Below, in pieces: positions 9,604-18,662 of a DNA stretch of 19,155 nt. The stretch is from Zancudomyces culisetae (Eukaryota > Kickxellomycota > Harpellomycetes > Harpellales > Legeriomycetaceae), in assembly GCA_001969505.1 (NCBI GenBank), contig LSSK01000303.1:1-19155 (forward strand). Direction: 5' to 3'. A program made the translations under genes and the position numbers. How positions within the stretch are numbered: position 1 is the stretch's first letter; each line of letters opens with the position of its first letter. The notes under the pieces are model-generated. The model saw only the letters and a program-made list of their open reading frames with translations, made no database searches and was not told the origin of the DNA.

Positions 9604-12125
9604 AATCAAAAAATGATATTGCTCGATCAGGTCCAATCTCAAGATATTCACCTTTCTTGAGAAAGCGAATGCCAGATTCTGTAGAAGTTGAAAATGGGCC
9701 TCCTTGTCTACTTGTTTCACGAGCTAACTCTCTTCCGCATTCCCATGCATATGTTTGTGGACTACATATAGAACAATAAACACAATGTTGAACACACATA
9801 ATTTATCGCTAATGGTAAAATCGTGGATGGATACCTTACTCATTATCTGGAACAGTAATATTTATAGAGAGTTCGGTCGGAAGAATAGGCCTCAGTTCCC
9901 TACGAAGCCTTTCTTTTAATCCTTTCAATTTCGAGGATCCACCGACCAAAATAATATTTTGTGCCAGCTCATTTTTATAGTCTATAGTTATTACCACATG
10001 GACAACGTATCATAATTATTGCAATGTTGATTACTTACTATCTACTATTTGCTACATCAAATTAAACTAAAATATAAAGTTTTAAAAGTTTAAACGAAAA
10101 GATGAAATACCTTTTGGACATGCCAATATCGATTCCACTATTGCCTCGTGGATACCGCCTTGTTCCAAGCCTAATCAGAATATATAAAAATTTAACCGCA
10201 CTCAGTACATACATTTTACAGATGAATTCTTTTAAATACAAAATGGAGCTACTACTTTTTTTTTGTAAGAAATGTGCTAGTTCATGTATTTACATTATCA
10301 AATATAACCACCAAAAAGTAGAACTAAAGGTCTTACAAATATCCGAGGGGTGAAATAAGCATTCAGGAATAACGAACCGTTCGCTTTTTAGAGATAAGAT
10401 CTATATAAGATAAAAAAAAAGTGATCAATATAAATATCGCTCCAAATTTATATATATCTAACCAAAAAAAAAAAAATATGTATTGTGTGTGATTAAGTGG
10501 TGGTATACACACCAAGAAATATTTTTACCTGTTCTTGATCTATATTTTGTGTATTATTGCTTGGATCCTATTTTATATTTGAAAGAAAAATGATTATTAA
10601 TGGTTGATAATATGGAAGGAGAAGAGAGAAGAGAGAGTGGGGGGGGGGGAGGAGGAGAAAAAAAAGGTCCAGCAATGATATTATCGTTTATAACCAATAC
10701 TCATTGTGGCAATTGTAGAAAACAGTCTCAATTCGTTAAAAATATCTTACATATATAAATCCCTTCTTAATAGCTGTGAAATCTGGCAAAACGTATTTTA
10801 AATCCAGTTCGGTGCTAAACTTCGTCTTGATCATGTCAGCTTCATAATCCGTTGATACAAAACAGCAATCCTCTTTAATTTCATTGATCACTATGCCTTC
10901 GTCCATCATATCAAAGTGTCGAAAGGATATGACCTCTTTTAAATAGTTTGTTAGGTGCAATCCTCCAATGTCAATCCTGTTTTGCAAAAAGTATGTATTA
11001 TAATTTACCTTGTTAGTTAACCACCAATGTATGCAACCTTTATCATTTTTCTTCCATCTCATTCAAAAGTATTATATGGTAGCTATCTGGAAAAAGCGAT
11101 TTTATGGGTCCATCGGTCACCTCATCCCCCAGAAGGACAACTAATGCAAAAAAAAGCAAGATATTAAGTATTGGTACTGACCTTCTAATCCCATCTTTAA
11201 TACATTTGCCCTTATAAAATGGTACGATATGTGTGAAAGTAAATCCGATATCCACAATCAATACACATCCTAATGCATCATATCCACTATATCCATGATC
11301 ACTGTCCATTTTTACCAACCTAGAGTTCGCAATGATATCTGGACCTTTATACATTTATTACACACAATTCAGCGAGATGTATTACAAGATGTGTCTTTTA
11401 AACGACTGGAGGTAGAAATGTGCCGTAAATATTATGTTCTATAGAACTCATATTATAAACTTTTAGTACCTGTTGCACGTAACAAACTTTCAAACCCATA
11501 CTCTTCAAATATTATTTCATCATAGTTTTTCTGTATTTGCGGAATATTCAGTACGGGTTCAGTAAGAAGTAGATTTGTACTTGTAGGTTCGCACTATAAA
11601 TCCATATTTTTAATGGTATTGTTTTTATCACTGGATAGGATTAAGTTTTAAATTGATATTACAAGGTATAGCTATATTTTTCTCTCTTCCCCCATAAAAG
11701 TGATGTAAAAGTTGAATATCCTTACCCCTGTAACACTAGAATCAAACAATCTGTCCCAAACCGCAAGCTGAACGTCCCAGTTCACCAAATAGCCTCTTTC
11801 AAATGGCGAACGATAATACAACCCAGAAACATCAGTGACTCCGTTAATCAAATCCGCAACAAATACCATATTTGTCTTTTTTGTCTTCATTACAAAGTTT
11901 GGAATGATCCTAAGAATTAATTTCCATTTCACAACATTGATTATACACAGCTCTAAATATTTACACTTTTATCCCTATAAAATATGTCCACATCATCCAC
12001 GTACAAAAAAATACGAATATGGAGTGACCTATAAAGTAGATATCTTTTTACCTGCAGTTTGAATCATCCGAGTAGCCCGCCTTGATCGATTGGGATCCAT
12101 TGTCAATTACTAATGTCTTATTCAT
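9593..12125 (-). CDS. ARP6: Actin-related protein 6 (SWR1 chromatin-remodelling subunit), ten exons
   Basis: Exons: 12125-12052, 11909-11726, 11593-11470, 11344 (or 11338)-11182, 10976-10751, 10567-10529, 10400-10337, 10170-10111, 9981-9840 and 9761-9593. They join in phase to a 414-residue protein (412 with the alternative acceptor), close to the ~400-440 usual for Arp6. It starts MNKTLVIDNGSQSIKAGYS, the first actin phosphate loop. It continues with GLYYRSPFERGYLVNWD, FEEYGFESLL, VLIVDIGFTFTHIVPF (second phosphate loop), IDIGGLHLTNYLKEVISFRH, YVLPDFTAIKKG, RFVIPECLFHPSDI, NIILVGGSSKLKGLKERL and QTYAWECGRELA. The RSPFERGYLVNWD and LPDF..IKKGF segments distinguish Arp6 from actin and other Arps. 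Arp6 is a subunit of SWR1, which deposits H2A.Z in nucleosomes. The second loop has Ile where actin has Ser (VDSG). Donors are mostly GTAAG/A; acceptors TAG except introns 3 and 4. Confidence 0.92.
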
Positions 12126-12630
12126 CAAAAAGTTTTTTTACCCCCTCCTCTGGTAATTTCACACCAGAATCAAGGATTTGTTGTTGGTGTTAATCGAATT
12201 TATTTTATCGCTTGTATGGCTAACTAAGACCTGCTTTTTCTGCTCAAGCTTAAATGTGGTGGGGGCGTTTTTATTTTTATTTTATATTTCTTTTAATATG
12301 ACTTGTAGAGATTAGGTTCAGAGCTAAGGAAACGGAGAAAAATGGGAAACTAGTACATTTATTGGGTATGAATTTCAAGATCATATAATTTGCTACCCAA
12401 CCAATTATAAAGAAATCCGTTGATTCTGAAAGGAGTTTAAGATTGTTTAAATATGCTTATGTTTATTATACCATAATTCAAAAAAATAAAAAGGAAGGGT
12501 CTACTAAATACGAAATATTATAAGGTTTGCAAATAAGTCGCATTAAAATTACAAAAGGGACAAGGATGGAAAAAAGAAAGGCGACTGCAGATTCGGATGT
12601 AGAGGTGACGAGAATAAATAATAATTAGGA
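12126..12630. other. Intergenic region between ARP6 and the FYRN/FYRC gene
   Basis: About 500 bp upstream of the ARP6 start and downstream of the FYRN/FYRC stop, both on the minus strand. It should contain the ARP6 promoter and the 3' UTR of the neighbour. No ORF or RNA gene recognised. Confidence 0.5.
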
Positions 12631-14716
12631 TCACTCATTGGAAGCATCTTGCTCTTCGGCCTCAGCCTCAGCCTCAGCTTCAACCTCAATATCGGATTCG
12701 CCAGCGGATGATTTTCTTCCGTTGATAGTTTTATCATCGTCTATCCAATTCATCATTATATATTTTGTGCATTTATTAGCACCAGGTAATTCCTAAATAC
12801 CAAGGTTGTAAGCAGTGTTATAAAAACCTCTTTAAAGATGCTGAAAATAAAAAATGACAAGCAAAAAAAATTATGATTAAAAAAACAACATACCTGAATA
12901 GCCTTGGTAACACTTAGATTGCTGAGCCCATACATGTAGGGCCCACTAGTGTGGATTTTGACCGATATTCCTAGCTCTTGAACCTTCTCCAAAACTATTT
13001 TCCAAACTGCACTAGCCGAACCTGCTGAATATTTAATACTCTCATTGTCGTCCGCAACCACTTCAAACTATTCATTTATGTTTGGTATTCTTGTTTTTAA
13101 AAATATACTCAACAATGGTACACAAATTTGTAGTAAATAACAATATTTTTATATTACAATTGGACCGGCGGCATCGTATAATATCGAGGATGTATAGATA
13201 GTTTTAGAGGTTGGGTTTGCAATACTTGGATACTCACGAGATGATTTAAAACCAACTGGAAAGATATACCGTGCTGTATGGAACCCTTCCTCATCATATA
13301 TAACTTTTCCTATTAATTTTTATCCTTTCGTGTTAGGTCGTGCTAAATTTTGTGTTATATATCGCTATACTACAACACAAATTATGACATAGTTAGTGTG
13401 ATAAATCAAGTATGTTACCTAGCTCATGTATTGTGACCAAGTCCGCCCCTTGTTGGATGATGGCTGGAAGCACTACCTTGCCATTTTTGTCAACTGGAAG
13501 GGTCTATATTTGGGAAGCATAATTTCAAGCTATTTAAATTCGATTCCAAGGTCGTAAAGGTAGCACAATTTTTTATTACCTCAACACTCTTTGGTTGTTG
13601 TCTTGTTTCTTTGCTTTGCTATTTCCATAAAATCTTGTATATAGAAACGAGTATCACAATATTTGTCCCTAACACGAACTAAAATGCCAGCAACTAGAAT
13701 TCATAAATATAAATTGTTTACCACTCTTCTTCTTTTTTTAATCGAGCCCGCATGTATGCCGTCTCCCTCCTATATCAATGTAAATTAAGTGTAATAGGTA
13801 TTAATGGTTGGTTAGTGTGTAGTCGCTAAGCGTTCAAATAATGTCAAATTCGTAAAAAAAGCAAAAGCGGCGTTTCGTTTATGGACTTACCATTTTCTCA
13901 CGAGAGTGAAAATTTATATCTCGTTTATTTTCTGATCCCTCCAGTGAAGCCGACAAAATTCCGTTATTTGAATCGAATTCTTTCTTTTTTAGATTTCTAG
14001 CACCGTTACCTGTGTACTCCTCCAAGTCACTAGAATCATCACTAATGTTTTAGGGTTGCAATTTTTATATTTTAACAGGTGCCAGTTACTTTAATTTAAA
14101 ATCAAGAAGAATTTTAATTGGACTTTTCTTTTCATATTTGAATATTTACCTTGGATACTTTCCCTTTATGTCCCTTGTTAATTCGACAAAGAGATTCAAC
14201 AGATGACTAGTTTTAAAAGAATAGTATTGATTATACATTTCCAAGATTATTTAACCAAGGGATCGCCTTGATCCCCTTGAAATTAGAAATTTAAAAGGAT
14301 GTAGAATGAAGAGGATAATGTTACCCTCAAATTTACTTTTACTTTCAATTTAATTAATACAAGTATACTATTTAAATGTTTACTCTTTTTCTCCCTGAAT
14401 CCTTGCAGCTTCTATCTTTGTCTTCTCTATCGTTTTTATTAACCTGTTTTTTGCCTATTAGTATTATGTAAATATGAAAATCCATCTGATATTTTGCTAA
14501 AGCACGCTTTTTAAATCTTACGTTTGAAAAGTACTATATTATAATTATGTTTTATCTTTCTAATACAAAAGAGAAAATACACAAAAAAAATAACGGTAGA
14601 AATGATATGGGTTTTTTGTTTTAAAGTAAGGCGTTGTTTACCTCTTTTGCCGAGTCGATCTTATCGAGAATGACAAATTCCTCGGTTTCATATTCACCTC
14701 GTTCCGTGGCCTTCAT
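12631..14716 (-). CDS. FYRN/FYRC-domain nuclear protein with N-terminal coiled coil, ten exons
   Basis: Exons: 14716-14642, 14454-14384, 14206-14150, 14041-13891, 13769-13722, 13618-13580, 13503-13419, 13309-13158, 13067-12894 and 12792-12631. They join in phase to 337 residues. Residues ~10-60 are a charged amphipathic helix ending EKDHLLNLFVELT. Residues 129-134 are a basic KKRRRV nuclear signal. An FYRN domain (~170-225) reads GKVIYDEEGFHTARYIFPVG...SREYPSI with ILYDAAGPIFEV. The FYRC domain (~226-300) has SGPYMYGLSNLSVTKAIQ followed by ELPGANKCTKYIMMNW. The tail is acidic with (Glu-Ala) repeats. FYRN and FYRC pair into one fold found in chromatin proteins (MLL-type methyltransferases, TBRG1). 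The domain order of coiled coil-FYRN-FYRC without a catalytic domain is TBRG1-like. All nine acceptors end TAG. The start is the first ATG of the open frame; codons upstream are also open (see findings). The exact partner complex is unknown. Confidence 0.88.
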
Positions 14717-15674
14717 TATTTTTCTTTCAGCTTTCTTTTTAGTGTATTCAAGAGTATTTGATAATTGTTTTTTCAATATAGAAAAAATATGATGTCAAAG
14801 TATATGAACCATGTAAAAATATAGAAAGATTATATAAGTATTTAAAAATATATGCCAAAGAGTTGGGTGTTATACTTTTTTTTTTCTAAAAAAAATACTA
14901 GTGCGAAATATTATTTGTAAAAGGTTCTTAATATTCAAATTTATCAATCTTTCAGTAAATAAATCCAGCAATGATGACTCGCGTCTCAAGCCCAAACTAG
15001 TATTTCTGTGCAAATATTTTTATCTCTGTAATTTCAATAATTTTGTGATATACATGTAGCTTGGTTAAGTCTAGAAAGTACAATAATTTCCTGAAAATTG
15101 TTTTATGATATACTTGTTACAACCCAACAAGTTTTCACATGACGGTATCTGAATATATGCAAATAAAAGAAAACTTAGATGCTTTCTTAATATAGTATAT
15201 ATATATCAGTTCAGTGTATGATGTTGGAGTAAACCATGTAAGAACTGTAGTTAAAATTTATATGTTATAAAGTTATTGTGAGAATAATTGTTGAGGTAAC
15301 AAATCCAGAATAGGTGCTAATTAACTGACACGAGTGATAATAGCGTGATTGTTACATAGATGGTTGAGTATACCAATAAAATGAATGATTTTACTGTGGT
15401 TGTATACCACTAAAAGGGTATTGTGGAGAGAGGAGGGGGGGTGTGTATTTAGTTTTCATTTCCAAATAAACCTTGTTGCTTCTTTCTATTCGTTCAATTA
15501 AATACAATTTTGTTCAGTCGTCTTTTAGGATTAGATATTAAAAACTATGATATAAGAATTCCATAAAGAACTCAACAAATATACTAACGATATCAAAAAA
15601 AAAAACGATTACTACTTTTGCAAGTATTATAAAGGTGGTTTCTGCTGAGTTGTGTGTATCAATAGTGGTTTGAT
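14717..15674. other. AT-rich intergenic DNA upstream of the FYRN/FYRC gene
   Basis: Contains the presumed promoter of the minus-strand FYRN/FYRC gene. Imperfect C/D-box-like motifs occur near 14971, 15218 and 15324 but lack convincing terminal stems. No ORF of interest seen. Confidence 0.45.
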
Positions 15675-16137
15675 ATGGCTGAACAGCTTATTGATTCAGT
15701 AAATAAAACGATAACTACTCTAGTAAGTTATAGATCAGGATATAAAAGGTTTTACTTTCGGTTGTGGACCACTTATGCGTAAAAGTAGGTAAAGGATGCT
15801 ATGGTTATGACAGTAATATGCTAAGCTTTTATGTAATTTTCGTAAGACCTGAGATACTAAATTAGCTTATTAGGTAGAATTAAAGCGAATCTAGGGAAAT
15901 GGGCAATAATGTTGCAAAAAGTAAATAAACATGTTCACAAAGGTATTTGTACATTTTTGCCAATTTTCTTGTTCGAAAAGCATTGGCTATGAATTCTAAA
16001 TTGCCATTTATTTGCAATAGAGTGAGCGGAATAAGAATTAAAAAAAGAAAAACTAAAAGCAAAATCTGGATAATTTTAGCACTTTGTAGCAATAATTATA
16101 TGGCTTTCTCTACGACGCCTTGAAACCTTTTACTAGT
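15675..16137 (+). CDS. Speculative small two-exon gene (about 34 residues)
   Basis: An ATG at 15675 opens a 16-codon frame, MAEQLIDSVNKTITTL, that ends exactly at a consensus donor CTA|GTAAGT (15723). A phase-compatible acceptor ATTTTAG ending at 16079 would add HFVAIIIWLSLRRLETFY and a stop (TAG 16135-16137), giving an amphipathic N-terminus plus one short membrane segment. The implied intron (357 nt) is longer than any other in this window (76-205 nt), and middle exons could be missed. I do not recognise a family. The donor context and codon composition of the first exon are the main support. Confidence 0.2.
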
Positions 16138-16435
16138 TAGCACAAGCAACATCAGTAATTTCCAAAACCAAGATTAACCACAAAAGGAAAAGCATAATTG
16201 AGTATACCCGCATTTTCATTTAACCAAGTAAGGAAATTTAGTTTTACAATTTTTAAAGTGAGATTCATGCTATAAACAAACAAATAAATAATAGTTTAAC
16301 TGTAATCTCTCACAATTTTACAAAATCAATTATCGTTATTAATACTTATGATGAAGATTTCATATTTATTGACTCTACCTTTCCGTTATAAATTGTGGAT
16401 CGACTCTAAAACCATATAGATTCGAACATTGAGAA
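16138..16435. other. Promoter region of the TVP23 gene
   Basis: AT-rich DNA directly upstream of the TVP23 start codon. No distinct motif could be assigned. Confidence 0.4.
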
Positions 16436-17276
16436 ATGCCTCCAAATTATACAGATTTAGAAGCAAACCTAAACGTGGGTGGTGAACCCAATCGCACTAA
16501 CGATGCAGCCACACAAAATCAAAATATGTTTGACAAATCAAGGTAAAACTTGGCAAAGTCTTGTGTAAAAGATGCAGTATACTTTTTATTATCTTTATAA
16601 AAAAGAAAAAAGACAATAACAATCAATGCCAACTGTAACACAAATGAATAGCCATCCCCTAGCTCTGTTGTTCTATCTACTTTTCAAGGTTATATCTATA
16701 GGCCTTTATTTGTTTGGAACACTCTTCACTGACAGATTCGTGTTGTTATTTTTACTGTGTATTTTCTCGCTGTCATGTGATTTTTGGACTGTAAAAAACA
16801 TCTCAGGGAGGTACCTTGTAGGCTTAAGATGGTGGAATGAAGTCGACGATGAAGGAAACAATATTTGGCTTTTTGAAAGCCACGATGTAAGTGAGCGAAA
16901 CACTAATAGTTTATTGTCTAGAATCGGTGGATTTATCAGGTTTGCTGTTATTAACTTTATTTCTGTCATTTCCCATTTATAGCCGAATCGAAATAATACT
17001 AGTGATTCCAAGATATTTTGGTTCCTATTGTATGCAACCCCGGTGACTTGGGCATTATTTGCGCTTGTGGCGATAATTGGATTAAAATTTCAGTGGCTTT
17101 TAATAGTGGCGGTAGCTTTGATACTTTCCTCCGTCAACTTTATGGGATACACTCGTTGTGACAGAGATGCAAGACAGAAATGGACAGGAACGTCTTCCTC
17201 ATACCAACCAAGTCAATTTTTGGGTGGCTTAATGACTAAATACGTATCCGGAAACCTGTTTGGCCGGTTCTTCTGA
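16436..17276 (+). CDS. TVP23: Golgi membrane protein Tvp23, three exons
   Basis: Exons 16436-16542, 16652-16886 and 16983-17276 join in phase to 211 residues (yeast Tvp23 is ~200). The first exon encodes a polar N-terminus ending MFDKSS. The family signature follows: SSHPLALLFYLLFKVISIG, then DFWTVKNISGRYLVGLRWWN with VDDEGNNIWLFES. Four hydrophobic segments lie near residues 37-57, 63-79, 124-147 and 151-167, followed by GYTRCDRDARQKW. These match the Tvp23/FAM18 family of late-Golgi/endosomal vesicle proteins, which act in retrograde trafficking. Donors are GTAAAA and GTAAGT and both acceptors are TAG. The start is the only ATG that links to the SSHP motif through a consensus intron; the in-frame ATG at 16626 lies inside intron 1. 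The gene converges with the MIM1-like gene, stops 160 bp apart. Confidence 0.94.
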
Positions 17277-17436
17277 AATAGAAAGGACATTAGATATTTG
17301 CTTTTACTACTCAAAAACATGAATTCGGAGGAAAAGACATAATGCTCTTTTTATTTTAGCGGTATTTTATATATTCTAATAATAATGTACTTGTCTTGAT
17401 ACGTGTTAAAAACGCAAAACTCTATTATGACTAACA

Positions 17437-18120
17437 TCACCAAGTCTTTTTGGGACCCATTATTGTTTTTGCGCTTTTCCAGCCAAAATGAGTAAGAACT
17501 TCGTTTGCAAAAACCTCGCCAAGACCTATCATAGCTCCACTAACAAAAGGAAGCACCATTGTAGTTATGGTTGTTACTAGTATCATCTGATGATTTGATC
17601 TGAAAAACGCACCTAATCCCACAAAAATACGTCTTATGGATGATTGATTTTTATCCTTGTTATGGCTGTGGGTTCGCAATAAAATTCCAATTGTTTGTGT
17701 TTCATTAATCAAATTTCGGTAAAGACTAGTTTGAGGAAATGGGGAGAGCTCTGACCCACATTGAACGTTTAGCTTGTCAACAGGCTCATTCGTATTTTGC
17801 TTACCATGAAGGGTGAGTTCGAATTTCGAGACTCTTTTTGCTTTCTCAGCAAGAAAATCTGGCGATTCAGCAATTTCCTCTTGTAAATCCAAAGAAATAC
17901 CCGTGTTATCCTCGCCCAATTCATCATCCGATTCGGGTTGAGATGAATTTTCTACTACGTTCTTACCGCTAGATATAATAACTTCCTCTTCTCTGCTAGA
18001 TATAATTGCAGATTCAGTGCTGCTAGTTAATGCATGCCAAGAATCATTAATACTTGAGGATAATTCTGTATCCTGACTCTGAGCATCCTTTCCTTTAGTG
18101 ACATCTTCTTTTAGCGACAT
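17437..18120 (-). CDS. MIM1: Mim1/Tom13-like mitochondrial outer-membrane import factor with long N-terminus
   Basis: Intronless 227-codon ORF. The C-terminal part (res ~179-216) carries a single hydrophobic segment, MVLPFVSGAMIGLGEVFANE followed by VLTHFGW, matching the conserved core of fungal Mim1 (LLPF..G...G.GE.FAHE). It includes a GxxxG motif (Gly195-Gly199), which in yeast Mim1 supports self-association. Mim1 forms the MIM complex, which inserts alpha-helical proteins into the mitochondrial outer membrane and helps assemble TOM. The preceding ~178 residues are Ser/Glu-rich and probably disordered (SSREEEVIISS, ESDDELGED). Yeast Mim1 is ~113 residues, so this N-terminal region is unusually long. 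After the core only a short basic tail remains (GPKKTW). Recognition rests on the core motif alone. Confidence 0.82.
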   Translation of the reverse strand: MSLKEDVTKGKDAQSQDTELSSSINDSWHALTSSTESAIISSREEEVIISSGKNVVENSSQPESDDELGEDNTGISLDLQEEIAESPDFLAEKAKRVSKFELTLHGKQNTNEPVDKLNVQCGSELSPFPQTSLYRNLINETQTIGILLRTHSHNKDKNQSSIRRIFVGLGAFFRSNHQMILVTTITTMVLPFVSGAMIGLGEVFANEVLTHFGWKSAKTIMGPKKTW

Positions 18121-18589
18121 TTTGATTGTAGCAAGTTGACAATAAAAAAAGCGAAGAATAGTGGTTGGTATGTTATATCAGATTATTTTCTAACAAAGGG
18201 ATAACAAATGGGTAGTACAAAACATATAAATAAATCGCAAATCTGAAAACAACCAAGAAAAAATATATTTCACAAAACTAGTAAATATTTCAAATAAACC
18301 AATTCACTATCTCAGCCAATCAATTGCAACTAACATTGCCATGACCTGACTATGTTTCTAGTGATGAAGACTGATACCTGGTAATTGTATTGATTTCCAA
18401 TTGGTGTTTGACAAGCACTCCATAATCTTTTCTTGAACTACCATTACCTTCTCTAACTGATATATACAAGAAAACACAAAATCCAAGACAAAGGCATCAA
18501 TGATTGATGTCTAATAATAATAGAATACATCAAATAGAGAGTATAACAAAAGTAAATAAGTTAAAAATAATAGTAAAAAAACAAAATTG
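18121..18589. other. Intergenic region between the MIM1-like gene and tRNA-Arg
   Basis: Contains the presumed promoter of the MIM1-like gene and the tRNA 3' flank. A less AT-rich patch at about 18370-18460 looks exon-like on the minus strand (see findings), but no complete gene could be built. Confidence 0.45.
18575..18587 (-). terminator. RNA polymerase III T-tract terminator of tRNA-Arg
   Basis: On the minus strand TTTTG followed by seven T begins three bases after the tRNA discriminator base, the normal position and form of a Pol III terminator. Confidence 0.85.
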
Positions 18590-18662
18590 CGATCACGGTG
18601 GGACTCGAACCCACAATCTTCAGATCCGAAGTCTGACGCCTTATCCATTAGGCCACGCGACC
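18590..18662 (-). tRNA. tRNA-Arg (anticodon UCG), no intron
   Basis: 73-nt cloverleaf on the minus strand. The acceptor stem pairs GGTCGCG with CGTGATC (with wobbles) and the discriminator base is G. The D-arm contains the A box (GTGGCCTAATGG). The anticodon stem is TCAGA/TCTGA around loop CTTCGGA, giving UCG, which reads CGA/CGN arginine codons. The T-arm GTGGG-TTCGAGT-CCCAC contains the B box GGTTCGAGTCC. CCA is not encoded, as expected for a eukaryotic nuclear tRNA. Confidence 0.96.

Noticed and set aside
11672-12062. Stand-alone ORFs inside the ARP6 locus
   Set aside because: The minus-strand ones are exons running into intron sequence; the plus-strand one is antisense.
15210-15330. C/D snoRNA candidate (ATGATGT ... 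CTGA)
   Set aside because: C box is imperfect, the terminal stem is only about three base pairs and no rRNA-complementary guide was recognised.
15880-16092. Minus-strand hydrophobic ORF of 70 codons
   Set aside because: It opens with TTG rather than ATG, is A/T-driven Leu/Ile/Phe-rich and resembles nothing known.
16706-17011. Minus-strand ORF of 101 codons
   Set aside because: Antisense to exons 2 and 3 of TVP23; the plus-strand protein is clearly the real one.
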